This document shows positions 13,050-24,875 of a stretch of DNA of 64,000 nucleotides, one piece after another. Below the pieces are notes generated by a model, which was given only the letters and a program-made list of their open reading frames with translations, was not told where the DNA came from and did no database searches. Where the stretch lies: positions 40,325,001-40,389,000 of the forward strand of contig CM065806.1 of NCBI GenBank assembly GCA_033398695.1, written 5' to 3'. This DNA comes from Orobanche coerulescens (Eukaryota > Streptophyta > Magnoliopsida > Lamiales > Orobanchaceae). A program made the position numbers and the translations under genes. How positions within the stretch are numbered: the stretch's first letter is position 1; the number at the start of each line of letters is the position of its first letter.

Positions 13050-13470
13050 TTATTAGCGCACGCTAATATGCATTCCTAGTGCACGCTATCGTGCAGGTTT
13101 AGCGCACGCTAATGGTAAAAGATAGCGCACGCTATTTCAGAACAGATCAGAGGGAATCTACGTGTGGACCCGATCACTTTATTGGTTGCTTTCCGCATGT
13201 GGGGTCACGAGCATATTCGGGGTAGGTGCAGACTGTAGCAAGTCAACTACGATTAGCGCACACTAAGATACAAGATTTTGCGTGTGCTAGACAGTGTAGT
13301 TTACGTACGTTATTGCATGGGGATTACGTACGTAAGCTGATGTGTGGATCAAGTCAGTAGCCTCTGGACCGCGATAGTGCACTCTAATGAAAGAGAGTTA
13401 GCGCATGCTAAGCATGTAACGTACTTTAAATAAGGATGTTGGCGTACGTTAATAATATACAGTATATATA
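13050..13470 (+). promoter_or_regulatory. Palindrome cluster and TATA box of the solo LTR
   Basis: About ten copies or variants of TTAGCGCACGCTAA (6-bp arms around CA, first at 13053-13066) are mixed with two TTACGTACGTAA-like words (about 13300-13333). A TATA-like run (TATATATAT, about 13463) follows. A pyrimidine-rich leader-like stretch with GAGAGAGAG comes next (13500-13545). Confidence 0.6.
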
Positions 13471-14164
13471 TGTGTAGTTGGGCATTATTCTTCATTTCGT
13501 CCAATCCTTCCTTGCAACCGAGAGAGAGAGTTTCTAGAGAGAAGTTGGAGGTTCCAAACACCGAGAGATGATGATCTTTAACAAAGATTAAGCTGCGGAA
13601 CATAGATTAAAGTCTTGTTCTTGAAATTATTGATGATTTTTGGAATAAAGTTGATTGTTCTCCTTCATGGTTCGTCTATACAAGATAATAGTTCTTCACC
13701 TTTGGATTTCGTTTTGGATTGGAGATTGATGTTCTTGAGTTAATGATTATCATCTAAACAAGTTAATAAGTATGATTAGGACATGGATTACCGGATTATG
13801 ATGATGTTGTTATTGATATATGGATATTGATGTGATTCGTATGGTTTGAATCGTGTTGTTCATCCTCTCGAGATAAGTTGGTTAATTCTTCTCCCCAGTT
13901 CCGAATGTTGACGTTATTGTTAATAATTACTCACTGTAATGATAGATTATGGAAGTATTGTTACGTTCTTAAGGTTTCATGATGTTGATATTGAGGAAGA
14001 TGATATATGGATATAGGACTTGGATTATAAGTTGAATGATTGTTTATATGTTAAAGGATATCGGATTTCGTTGTCTTGATAGCTTTGAACATGGTTTCGA
14101 ATTACTTAGTGTTCTTGATAATCACCATATGTTCATCGATACTTGTAAAACATGCAAACTATAC

Positions 14165-14255
14165 AGCAGTAGCGCACGCTAAGCTTACTGGTTAGCGCAC
14201 GTTATCGTGAGCGACTTAGCGCACGCTACATTGAGTGATTAACGTGCGCTAAGTA
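14165..14255 (+). promoter_or_regulatory. Second palindrome cluster in the solo LTR
   Basis: Four copies of the TAGCGCACGCTA word lie within 90 bases, about 700 bases downstream of the probable TATA box. Its role is unknown. Confidence 0.5.
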
Positions 14256-15059
14256 GGCAGAAAATGCAGTACATTGTATTATGATTATGAAATCATGCTG
14301 GTTCGAGTTAGATTGTACAGTCTATATTTAACCAAGATATAGTAGAACCGTTGAGTTTGTGGATTGGTTATATTGATTATTGATTGTTATCGAATGTGTG
14401 TTAAATTTATTATTGCGATAGGTTGCGATAATCAATCGGTGATTATAACCGTATATTGCAGTCGTGTTCGAGCATGTTCATAAATTGCGTGTTCAGGGAT
14501 GAGGAGCTCGTAGATGAAGGCAATGAAATTGGCAGCGGCTTCATCATCGTCGTATCGGTATCGAGTCAAGTTATTACTTGCTCAGTTATAATATTTAATG
14601 AATGGTTTCAGTTTCATTTCGTTTATAATGCATATAGCGATGATTATTATTGTGAACTCTGGGTATTTGGATCGTATATCGTTCTTCCGATTCTGGGAGG
14701 TAAATCATAATGTATATACTTTATCTCAGTTATTAGTATGTTCGGGTATCGAGGTTATGTTGCGATAAAAGACGAGAATATGAGTATCTATAGTTCATTG
14801 TACATTTGATCGCCGAGCATTGAGGATAATTGCCGGTGATGATTTGACATCGAGATTGCTCCTGAAAGACTCGGGAAAAGTATCTTAGTTTGATTCGGTT
14901 TAGTGTTAATGATGTTGATCATGCAGGTTGTCATTCATGTTGCTGAGCATGAAGTCGTCCTAGTTGTTTCATCATAGTGTCGTTCATGTTTTGATTCATA
15001 TGTTGTTCATGTTGATGAACATTTTGATTTGCATATGTGTATGCATAATTGTGTTGTTT

Positions 15060-15400
15060 GTGTTGTGTTGATCCGATGGGATCGTGTGACCTATGCTAAG
15101 GGCGCTGGATCAGATGTCCACCTCGTGTTGGTCCGACGGGATCATCTTGGGATCTATGCCGAGGGCGCTGGATCATTAGACGGGTTTTTTCCACCTCGTG
15201 TTGGTCCGACGGGATCATCTTGGGATCTATGCTGAGGGCACTGGATCGTTGGATTACCCAGTATTGTGTTGATGGAATCATGTGGATTCGCATCGTTGGT
15301 TTTATATGTGTTTTTGTGTATATGTATATTGTTGGTTATCTACCTCGTGTTGATCTAGTAGGATCATCTTGGGATCTATGCTGAGGACGCTGGATCATGA
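15060..15400 (+). repeat. Four-copy ~60 bp cassette in the solo LTR
   Basis: Units with GTTGGTCCGACGGGATCATC followed by TTGGGATCTATGC and GAGGGCGCTGGATCA recur at about 15060, 15120, 15192 and 15340. A related core (TCCGACGGGRT) recurs in the other solo LTR (58340-58560) and in the LARD LTRs (40489-40620). Confidence 0.75.
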
Positions 15401-16609
15401 GATTTCCATTGAGTATACACTGTTGTTATTGTTTTGAGTATATTGACGTGGTCATATGAGTATGCATTTGTAGGTCTTGTGTTAGGACCGTGTCCGTATT
15501 GCATTGATCTGATCTCGGATTAGACTGATATGATTGTCGTGGCACTTCATATTTCGAGGTATGTTCCATATTTTCCTTTGGTATTTGTCTTTTGATGGAG
15601 AGTCGGTTGTCGTCTTGGGATTTGATGATGCTATCCGACGGATCGTATTGCTCAGAACTGGTATATTTCTGTATCGTGAGTTGGCGATGATAGTTTGAGA
15701 ATCTTGAGTATTGTCTGAGGTACAATACAGAGATTATGTTCCAATTTATTGATTAACTGAGTACGAGATGTGAAATATGTGATTATGGTTATTCTGTTGA
15801 GGATTATTTGAGTAAGTAAAGTTATGACGATAAGATTACATTGGTCGTATTCTTATTTTGTATTCTCATTGGTATGTAATTATTAATGTGATGTGACGGT
15901 TATCATTGTTGGATATTATGGCTGACCCCGTCGTGGGATTTATTTTTAGGTTCTTGAGATATCGAGCTTGTAGCGGTCGTGGAGAGATGAGCTTCCCGGA
16001 GGATACTGGCTAGGGCATGTTTTTATGAACTGAATTCCTGATCAGTTATTGTTTTCCACTGCTAGAGTAATTTTACTTGGTTGTCCTTTCCGCTGCGTGG
16101 GTATTTGAAATGACTTTTTGATATCTAGTAACTTGAGTTACTTTGGAAATCGTTTTCTAAACTGTTGAGTTCCGGCCATTGGGCCTTGCCCTTTTCAAAA
16201 TGAGGTTTTACGGCGCTTTTGATAAACGAGTTTTATAACGTCTTGGAATAATTTTAAAGATAGTACTGTCGTTAGCCTCTTGGGCATTTGTAAATGTTTG
16301 CGAAAATTTCCCTTAGCCTTGTGGGTTCCATCTCGGAGCCCACGGCGCTGTAATATTTCCGGTTAAATCTAGGGGTGTTACATGAACGGTCCCGGAACCT
16401 TCTGCTTCGGGCCCCTATCTAGGGTAGTTCTCCGAATATCCGGATCTAGTTGTCCCCAGTTCTCTAGGTAATTTCCCTGGGGATATCTCAACGAAATTTA
16501 TCTCGTGAGCCTGAATGCTAAGCTTGCATTCCCGAGCTGCACGTTGATCCCCCTTATGGGCACCAATGTCGTCTGGTGTGGGGAATTATATGCACATGTG
16601 GTGTGTGAA

Positions 16610-17424
16610 CTAGGTGGCCCTCAACCTTGACATGACAGGTCGGCCTATGATGGCGTTATAATCACTGTGCACGTCAATGATCTTAAAGGTTGTGATCATC
16701 GTCCTCTTGATCAGCCCCTGGCCAAAATCCAACACGAGGTCGATTTCCCCCAGCGGAGTGGTGCAGATTGCAAATCCGTGAATGTCTTCTTTGCACGGCC
16801 GAACACAGGACTTGTCTACCTTCATCCTGCACAGCGTGTGAAGGTAGATGATGCTGGAATAGGCCCCTGAATCGACGAACACCATGTACATTGGGATCTC
16901 ATTATTGGCGAGGTGATAACAAGTGCGTCTGAATGAGTATGGTCTAGACCATCGGCATCGGATTCCTCGAACGTGACTGCGAGTTGGGGGTTTTTGGAGG
17001 ATCCTTCCATCGCTGACAAAAAATCTTCCAGTCAGCGCTCCGGCCGTTGATAGGAGGATACGGCTTCTTTGATTGGGGCTTTTCTCTGCCGTTTTGACCG
17101 ATGATCCTCCCATTCGGCAGTGCCCCATTGTCGTTGTATATTGCAATTAAGGCTGTGACAAGGTCCAGGCATTGGTCGGTATTATGACTCGCAGATTCAT
17201 GATATTTACAAAAGCGAGTCTGATCTATTTCTTTCGAATATGTATAAATTAGCCTAGGGACCGGGAACAGGCCGAGGTTTTTTATTTACTTGAATATGGC
17301 TGCAGCACCTACCGAGTATATCACAGCATAATTATCCATGAGCTCGGTTCGCCGTTCCCTAAAGTTTCGAACAGTTGGGACAGTTTGGCGGTGCTCGCGC
17401 AGGGGGTCATTCCTTTATTCTTTC
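16610..17424 (-). pseudogene. Tat protease and gag C-terminal zinc-binding segment
   Basis: The minus strand at 17146-16610 encodes the retropepsin part: VFVDSGAY holds the D-S-G active site, followed by PLGEIDLVLDFGQ and the conserved IDVHSDYNAIIGRP. Just upstream (about 17230-17150) is the gag-end motif CKYHESASHNTDQC, seen in Tat elements before the protease. The frame around the active site is locally open, but no full polyprotein frame remains. 16388-16609 is spacer with no recognised domain. Confidence 0.85.
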
Positions 17425-18563
17425 CTATTGCTTGGCTCCCGCTGGTCGGATGGCATGACTAATACTGAGGCCAGCATAGTCGCTTCCGGCGGTAATGTGA
17501 GAGCTGGCACGTTCCAAGAATTCCTGATAAGTGCTTAGATTGTTTTGGCACACCGTCCAGTAGAAGAATGAATTTTTCAAAAGGCCGACTTGTGCAATGA
17601 TAGCTAGCGCATTATCAGACATGGGTTTCGTCTCCGATATTTGCTTATTGAAGTGGGATATATAGTTCTTAAAGGACTCATTGGGTCCTTGCACAATTGA
17701 AGCAATGGAAGAGCACAATGTGACGCCTACCTGAGATCACATAAAGTGGGATCGAAACGCCGCATGGAGCTGAGCCCATGTCTGGATTGAATGATGTGGG
17801 AGTGATCAGTACCACCTTTGAGCTCGTTCCCCTAAATTTAAGGAGAACATCTGGCACCTGAATGCATCGTGGGACCCGTATAGGTTCATCCACGAGTTGT
17901 AATGCCCGAGATGGGCGTTGGGGTCTGTCTCCCCATTATATCGTGGGATTTTGGGGACCTTCGGCTTCTCCGGGGCGGCCAAGATGTTGGGAGCGAGGGG
18001 CCCTCTTGGCAGTCAAGCCATCCTGAACTTCGATACGGTTGCTGTTGTTTGCTTTCCAACTCGGTGAGACGCTTCTTGAGGAACTCGATCTCACTTGAGT
18101 TGTCGCACGGAGCATGGGGAGAGGTTTTTGTCAGACTATGGGACTGGCGAGCAGTCTCGGCCTCAGCCCGGTCCCAACTCCAGATAGTTCGAGCCGGTGC
18201 TATGTTTCCTGCCTTCCTCCCCCCACCCCCCCAATCACTTGAAAACCGATATGGGGGAGGTCGGGCGCTTTCGAGATGGATGGGACTTTCACCATGACCC
18301 TCTACCTCTTATTCAACGACCCAGGAGACGTCTCTATTCTTGTCCCGCCTGAGAGCGGCCAGACGGGTCGTTTGAGACTGGGCTTCATATTGGTCTTTTT
18401 GGCTTTTCAACAGGGGATTTCCACTTTGGGTTATCCGCGCCATACGGGCGCTCATTCCCTAAATGAACGTGGGGTGTTTAAAGCATTCCGCCACCTTGAA
18501 CAAGTTTTCTTCCTTTGTGGAGCGCTGGGGATCTGCTTGGTGGCTGGAACTTCCTTGAGACAT
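17425..18563 (-). pseudogene. Tat gag
   Basis: The ATG at 18563 is followed by a low-complexity N-terminus with stops. The capsid domain then begins with PKVPKIPRYNGETDPNAHLG (about 17960) and continues with QMFSLNLGERAQRWY, AQLHAAFRSHFM and GPNESFKNYISHFNKQ (17718-17425). These blocks are the retrotransposon gag domain of Tat elements. Several frameshifts and stops are present. The plus-strand ORFs over this interval are antisense shadows. Confidence 0.85.
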
Positions 18564-18648
18564 GATGCTCTTGAAGGGATAGAGTTCTTAAACCTTCGAT
18601 GGGACTATATCGATTTTCAGAGGTTTACCCCTTATTCTAGCGCCAATT

Positions 18649-19148
18649 TGTTGGTATCTGATTTAATCAACAAACCATGTGCTGATTTGGAATAGGTGAA
18701 TTGAAGACATGTAGTAAATAAGGCTTGGGAATAAAATGCCCAATGGATTAGAGAATTAAATTTTATTGATTGTCATTTTTTGGGACAGAGCCGAGCTGAC
18801 TTTTCAATTGATCTAGTATAGTTTTGTCTATTACAAGTGAGTCTAATTTTTTCTGGAACTTTTTAAAAGAAAGTCTCATTTTTTATCGTACATTCCTTCT
18901 ATTTATAGAGGGCCTTGTCCAATTGGGATACTGACAGCTGGGGAATATTGGAGATACATCCAAACACATGTCACAAGGAGAGAATATCTCGGGGACGCAT
19001 GGTGGCCTCTGAGGGTTGCTTTAGGAAGAGGAAGGACAGATCGCCATAACTGTCCTGTGTGCGTGTTCTGTACGCCTCTAGTGGTAGTTATCCGTTGTGT
19101 GGTCGGTTCTGTGGTCAGCCTCATGCTTCCAACTGCTCTATCCGATCA
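18649..19148 (-). repeat. 5' LTR of the Tat element
   Basis: On the minus strand it ends with ACCAACA at 18649, next to a TTGGCGCTAGAAT primer-binding-like sequence (18636-18648); I do not assign the tRNA. A TATA box, CTCTATAAATAG, lies at 18899-18910. Length is about 500 bp if the outer end is 19148. No palindrome cluster is visible upstream of the TATA box, unlike the other LTRs in the window. Confidence 0.7.
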
Positions 19149-20871
19149 TGTTATAATGGAGTGTTTAAATAAGAGTGAACATTCCATTCTCGTTATTAGA
19201 TAAAAGAAAATGCACTGGAAGTGTTTAAAGTTTATTTACGTAAACCGTTCGCAAGTCGATAAACTTAATTGGGCATTAAGTTTTGAGTAAGACTTATATA
19301 ACTGATGCTAGGACGTGTGCATGTCTTGATAGCATAGTTATAAGTATATTGGTGGGACCATTATACTCGAACACGGCTCATACTTGATTCAGTCACACGA
19401 TATTCACTCTTTGAGAGTCGATGACAAATCGAAAGGTTGTGATAGTATACGTGGACCTTTGACTTGAGGGTTCAGTAGGAGATGTGCCTGTGACGTTTAG
19501 TTTGTCATTAGAGTAGTTAGACTCATTTGCTTAATTGCTGAGTCAACCTCGAAGTGCGGACTATACGGGCAGGTAGTAGTCTTTACTGTATGCCAAGAAA
19601 GGATTCTATCTCCTGTTAGTGAGCAGGAAAATGTCGTATATGGTTAATGGCAAATAAAATCATAAGTATTTGGCCAAGGCATTCTGATCTAGTCGTATTG
19701 GATACACTATTAATCACTCGGTCTTGATTTGTATTAACACATGTATAGTGTCTAGTCAACAATAGGGTTTGACATTACCATGACCCGAAGACTTGACCGG
19801 GATATCTGATGAAGGGTCTATACGTATTTGGTATTCACGACATAAAGCATCTGGAATGATCCCTTCATCCATTCTCAATCGGGGTTTAGAGTGCGGCCCG
19901 CTAGGCTGGCTAAGTGCTGCCCGCACTCATTGGTTCCTCCCAATGACGGCTGAGACGGAGCTATAGAGTCGCGCATCAGGATCGTTGACGGATAAATGTG
20001 AGTTTATTATCTCTCTATTTATATTAGATATTGGATATCTAATTATGATTTATTGGGTAAATCAAACAGCGGTCTTATGAATTGAAACTAAGTTACTGGT
20101 TAATTAATTTAATTCATAAATAATATTTCTTAGAGAAATATATTTGTATTTGATATAGTTAATTAATTGGATTAATTAATTAGTATAAATATATTGGAGA
20201 TAAAACAGAGTGTACTTAATATATTCGTTTGACGAACGTCCCGTACACGAGCCGAGTGACTCGGCCTGTTTCTTGGAAATTTCCTCATGGGGCCGCCCCA
20301 ACTCCCGCTCCACTTTGTCTTCGTGTGATGTTTTATTTTATGTTGATTAGCATGTTGTTTTCCTCACATGCTTCCAAATGAGATGATAAGAGTTATCTTA
20401 TAATATCTACTTTTCTTCTTTATATCAACATAACCACACACCACACCAACACCACCTTGAAGATATTTCGGTCGAGAGAAAAAATTGAGAGGGGAGAAAA
20501 ATTATTTCTTCAAGTGTTGTTCATTTTGGAAGTGAAAACAAGTAAAAAATATTGAGAGAAAAATTCCTATAGTGATCCTTCAAGAATGGATTGCTGAAGA
20601 TTTTTCTGGTCAAGTTCCATTGCGTGGTGACGTAGAGACATCGCACTTCCGGTGTTTGGAACAAAGGGAATTCGTGTTCGTATTCGGGTTCTTGATCATC
20701 ATCTACTTACGAAGATTTTTCAAAGGCTTCAAAGGTATGAGACTTTGATCCTTTTATCTTCGTTGATTTATTTTTTTTCGTATATACGTTACTTGATCGA
20801 TCCTGTTTGGAATTATTTATTGTGTATTATTATTCCGCTGTGCATTCGTTATTGTTTCCGAAATCTCAACA
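19149..20871 (+). repeat. 5' LTR of the outer Copia element
   Basis: TG...CA ends and a directly following primer-binding site define it. A TATA box, TATAAATA, is at 20184-20191, preceded by several TTAATTAATT words. The interval codes for nothing recognisable. The partner LTR is not in the window. Confidence 0.78.
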
Positions 20872-20872
20872 G

Positions 20873-20887
20873 TGGTATCGGATCCAG
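20873..20887 (+). other. Primer-binding site, outer Copia
   Basis: TGGTATCGGATCCAG begins two bases after the LTR and resembles the initiator-Met tRNA site TGGTATCAGAGCCAG, with two mismatches. Confidence 0.8.
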
Positions 20888-21012
20888 ATCAATGATACCG
20901 TATATACGATTTTTGTCCATTTTGAATTATATTGGATGATGTTTATGATTTAGAATCATTATTGGTATAATCGGAGATGTTTAATTGTTCGTTGTAAATT
21001 TCGTTTCTATGA

Positions 21013-22215
21013 TGTTGGGATAACAATAACCCTGTATCGATCGTATTGTCAGAATGTTTTGACAATATGCCAAATCCTGGATACCGCCTCTAGCTGCATC
21101 GAAAAGCTGATCAAGTATCAAACCATGTATCGAATATCGCTCGCAGTCCCAACCATACAGTATATGGATCAAACAGCAAAGAGTCCCGCAAAGCTAAAGT
21201 ATGGAAGCTGTCTCGAATATCAATACAGTGATCCTTCCATACAGCTCTCAACAGGACAAGAAGGAATCTTCAGTATTCGCTAGAAGTCAAGTCCCGTTGA
21301 TAAAGAAGTATTTAAATACTGAAGGATAAAGTATTTAAATACTGAAGGATAAAGTATTTAAATACTGTAAGTCAGAAGATCTTCAAATCCCGCAATCCGG
21401 ATCTCAGTCAAATATCAGTTGTCGCAGAATCTTGCCCAACGGATATATTTCAAACAGATATATTTCAGAAGCTATATATATCTCCAGAGTTTGAAGATCA
21501 TTAACTACGAAAGAACGACTGAAAATCTACAGAATACATTCAGAATATTCACGACTTACCAATGTTCAAAGCTTACAAGAAATATTCAGAGCAAAACATA
21601 TCTCCCGAAGCTTTCTGCTATTCAGATAAAAGAGATATATAGTGCTCCAACCTTGAACAACACATCATCAGTTTAAAGCCCAGAAAGTCATAGCTGTTGT
21701 TCAAACCCTGTTCTATCTTTGAACAAACTCATATCAGCCCTATGTGGACGGAGAAATCCTTGCTACTCCCGAACTGTGTTTGACGGACTTGCATTAAAGG
21801 AGACGAAGCTTCAGAACTGTGTGTGAAGAAGCCAGTCAAGTGTTAGCTCAAACCAATCTGTGTGAACGGTTGAAAGCTAAGATCTTTATATCAATCTGTG
21901 TGACGATATATTGATTAGGTGTTATAATTACGTAGTTATGTACGCAGTAATTATAATAAACTTTTTACTCCTGTGTGGAGGACTAGTGGACGTACGGGGG
22001 TTTACCTCGAACCACTTTAAATACTGTGTTATTTACCTTCTAGCTTTATTGTTTTATTAACTGTGATTATTTAAGTATACACTGCACACCGAGTTGCTTT
22101 ATCCTCAGCAACTTACTGTATTTAAGACTTAGGCTATGCACTCAGATTTAAAAACTGTGCAGCTTGTTGTTTAAAACACTTTCCAAGCTGTATCCTGTAT
22201 ACTTAGTGGCCATCA
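21013..22215 (+). repeat. 5' LTR of the SIRE-like element
   Basis: 1203 bp. It contains three 23-bp repeats built on the 14-bp palindrome AGTATTTAAATACT (21307-21366), then TATA-like runs near 21473. The right LTR has only two of these repeats. No protein is encoded. Confidence 0.92.
21307..21366 (+). promoter_or_regulatory. Three tandem AGTATTTAAATACT palindromes, SIRE-like 5' LTR
   Basis: Perfect 14-bp palindromes at 21307-21320, 21330-21343 and 21353-21366, period 23 bp, lie about 110 bases upstream of a TATATATA run. The partner LTR has two copies (27971-27984 and 27994-28007). Confidence 0.7.
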
Positions 22216-22217
22216 AG

Positions 22218-22231
22218 TGGTATTGGAGCGG
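22218..22231 (+). other. Primer-binding site, SIRE-like element
   Basis: TGGTATTGGAGCGG starts two bases after the LTR; it resembles the initiator-Met tRNA site with mismatches. Confidence 0.75.
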
Positions 22232-22324
22232 TTGATTCTAAAAAGAATCAGTCGTATTTTTAACCGAATCAGATCCAAAATCACTTATTTTATAAAACAA
22301 TCCTTTTCATTCCTACATTCTCAT

Positions 22325-24149
22325 ATGGATACATCAATGATCAACAAAGTTCCTGTGTTCTATATTAATGAGTTTGATGATTGGAGAATCAGGATGGAGG
22401 CTCATCTTGCAGCAATGCACGAAGAGATGATTTTTGTTATACAGAATGGCCCCATCAAGATAATGAAGGTAAATACGGCCGCAAGGATTGAAGGCCAAGC
22501 CCATGCTGAGATGCTCGAGAAGGAGCGCGAGCAATGGACCACAGACGAAAGAAATCGCGCCAACCTCGACAATGTTGCGAAGAATGCGTTGTTTGTCACC
22601 CTCGACAAAAGGTACATTCTCGAAGGTAAAGAGCTGTAAAACAGCCAAGGATATCTGGGATAAACTCAAGTTGATTTGTGAGGGAACTGACCTCTCAAAA
22701 AAAAAAATTCCAAATTAACTCAGCAATTTGAATCTTTTGAAATGAAACCAACTGAAACACTTGAGGAAATTGACCTTAGATTCACTAGAATTGTTGGTGA
22801 ACTTGAAGTTTTGAGAAAAATTTATACTCAAAGGGAGAAAAACTTAAAGATTTTCAGATCTCTCCCTGCCCGATGGGACATTAAGACCACAACTATGCGT
22901 GTGTCATGTAACCTTAGTGAAATATCTACCTTTGATCTCTTTTCTAACCTCAAAGCTTTTGAGTACGATATAGACAGGAGAGAGAAAGCTGAAGAATCTC
23001 CCGCTAGGACTATAGCCTTAGCCGCTGTATCCAACCATCGACACAGCATGCCCAACCCATCAAAGCCAAATTACAAGAATGCTGACAGCGACGACGATAT
23101 CCTGTCACAAGATGAAATGGCGCTCCTCATGCACAAATTCAAAAAGTTCATCAAACGATGGAAAGACTCCTACGAGCCCAAGCACATTCACAAGGTAAAA
23201 TCTTGAAACTTCCTCTGGTGACGCTAACTTATGCTATAATTGCAGGAAACCGGGACATTATGCAAACAAATGTCCTCATCCCAAAGTTCAAAGGTTGCCG
23301 GAAGTCGAGCAACAAGAGAGGTATGAACTAAGACGTGCTTGGAAAAACAAGCTCAAGGCACTGATAGGAGAATCAGAAGCCTCCCCCACACCATCCAAAT
23401 TCGAAGAATATCTTCAGGTAGTCACTGAAAGTGACTCATCTGACGAGGAATTCGAAGATAAGGCATATATGTGCTTTATGGCAAATTACATTCCGGAAGA
23501 AGAAGGTAGAGATGATGAGGTAAGCTCAACCTCAATTACTCCAGTAAATGCATCGCATACTTTTGAAAACATGATGAATGAATTTAAAAATATTCAAAAG
23601 CGCACGAGACTTTGAAAAATGAAAACATTCAGCTTCAACTTTCCAACATAGAGCTGAAAGAAGAAAACGACTTGCTAAAGATAAATTATGAAAATATGTC
23701 TATTGATTGTGAAAACAGCAAGGTCGAGAATGAAAAACTCGTGGAGAGCAATCATCAACTTGCTCATGAACTAAGTGAGACTAAGTCTAAAAATGGAAGC
23801 AAGACAAATGATTTTGTTCTACTTTGGGCAACATGCTCATGATAAAAGTGGCTTAGGATACAGCTCATTTTCCAACAAAGGGAAAACTAGTACTGTGTTC
23901 ATCAAGAGTGTGGAACACATTCCTCTATCAGAAGATACTCCTAGTCCTCTGAAGGAACCTCCTGCACCACGAAAAGCAAAGGCTGCCATTTTGCCCCCAC
24001 AATCATATTCAAGACAGCGGAATCATAAGCCATTCCAACCTGTAAGGCGCACGCAACAGCATGCTCCCCGAGCATATGAACAGCGCCAACAGCCGTTCAA
24101 AAAGAAGGTTGTATCCAAATACCAAAGGCCCGCACAACAGTATTTTTAG
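22325..24149 (+). pseudogene. SIRE-like Copia gag
   Basis: The ATG at 22325 starts MDTSMINKVPVFYINEFDDW, the N-terminus of the Copia gag (UBN2-type) domain. The domain continues in another frame (VKSCKTAKDIWDKLKLICEG, 22488-22718) and then at 22742-23206 (IDLRFTRIVGELEVLR, FRSLPARWDIKTTTMR). A perfect zinc knuckle, CYNCRKPGHYANKC (C-x2-C-x4-H-x4-C), is at 23232-23273. A charged, coiled-coil-like region (ENDLLKINYENMSIDCENSK) follows at 23612-23842 and a Pro/Gln-rich tail ends near 24149. At least four frame breaks. Confidence 0.85.
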
Positions 24150-24515
24150 TACAGCACGCCTAGGTATTGGATACAGGAGCCTCTTCATTCATCGCGACAA
24201 CAAGTTTCCACACAGTATCAACAACAGCGTTGGGAATCTAACTGGAGACCCAGAAGGCAAGCTATAAGGCCAAAGAAAATGGCTCCACCTCCGAGATGGC
24301 ATACGTACTGGATTAATAATAATAACCCAGATTTTTACATGCATAATGATTATCATGGATATCGTAATCTACGTACATGCCCCACGTAGATACCGCAAAT
24401 TTGTACCAAATGTAACCTACAGTAAACCAATTGCTGTCAGGAAAATTTGGGTACCAAAAGGCACTAACATTCACGGACCCAACAATCAAAGGGGACCTAA
24501 ATCTACATAATTTAT

Positions 24516-24875
24516 GTGCTACAGGACATTTTGGAGAAGGACATATGGTACTTCGACAGCGGTTGCTCCCGGGACATGACAGGAGATAGAAGCAAACTAT
24601 CCGATTTCGTAGAAGGCAGCAGTCCAAAAGTGCACTTAGGTGATAAATCTAAAGGAAGAACAAGAGGAAAAGGAAACCTACTTGTCGGAAAATTCGAAGT
24701 CACCGACGTAGCTAATGTTGAAGGCTTACAGTACAATCTACTTAGTATTAGCCAGTTCTGTGACAAACAGTTCTCGGTAAAATTCTATATAGATCACTGT
24801 AGAGTCAAGAACATCCTAACCAAAGAAGTTATGCTCACAGGAAGCAGACCAGGTAATATGTATATTACTGATTAG
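24516..24875 (+). pseudogene. SIRE-like aspartic protease
   Basis: IWYFDSGCSRDMTGD carries the D-S-G active site followed by the typical Cys and His-Met-type block (Asp-Met here). VEGLQYNLLSISQFCD and the downstream FYIDHCRVKN match Copia proteases. The frame is open for 119 codons, then a stop (24873) precedes the integrase finger. Confidence 0.87.

Larger units (their letters stand above)
12745..16382 (+). mobile_element. Solo LTR of a chromovirus-like Gypsy family
   Basis: It begins TGTAATATCC and ends GGGTGTTACA, and is flanked by a perfect five-base duplication, TGAAC (12740-12744 and 16383-16387). No gag or pol similarity is present in any frame. These ends match those of the Tekay-like and LARD LTRs, so I read it as a 3.6 kb solo LTR left by LTR-LTR recombination. 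It holds palindrome clusters at 13050-13450 and 14165-14255, and a repeated ~60 bp cassette at 15060-15400. Confidence 0.88.
1..19148 (-). mobile_element. Ty3/Gypsy Tat-lineage retrotransposon, partial, with two insertions
   Basis: Reading the minus strand from right to left, the order is LTR (18649-19148), gag, protease, RT, RNase H, archaeal-type RNase H and integrase, and the element then runs off the left edge of the window. The second RNase H between the RT-linked RNase H and integrase is the hallmark of the plant Tat lineage. Removing the Tekay-like element (868-11142) and the solo LTR (12745-16382) restores a continuous order of domains. All coding parts contain stops and frameshifts, so this is an old, dead copy. 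The right edge is placed at 19148 because the neighbouring Copia LTR starts there with TG; the true Tat end could be a few bases away. Confidence 0.88.

Noticed and set aside
12745..16382. A complete small LTR element instead of a solo LTR
   Set aside because: No internal pair of repeats, primer site or PPT separates LTRs; only one copy of the TG...CA unit between the TGAAC duplications.
17902..18695. Two overlapping plus-strand ORFs of 131 and 139 codons
   Set aside because: They lie antisense to Tat gag, whose capsid motifs are read on the minus strand; no domain of their own.
19144..19153. Target duplication for the outer Copia or the Tat LTR
   Set aside because: GATCA or TGTTA could each be a duplication, but the second copy lies outside the window, so neither can be confirmed.
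20095..20191. TTAATTAATT words upstream of the outer Copia TATA box as another palindrome array
   Set aside because: The region is so AT-rich that such words are expected by chance; not counted with the clear clusters.
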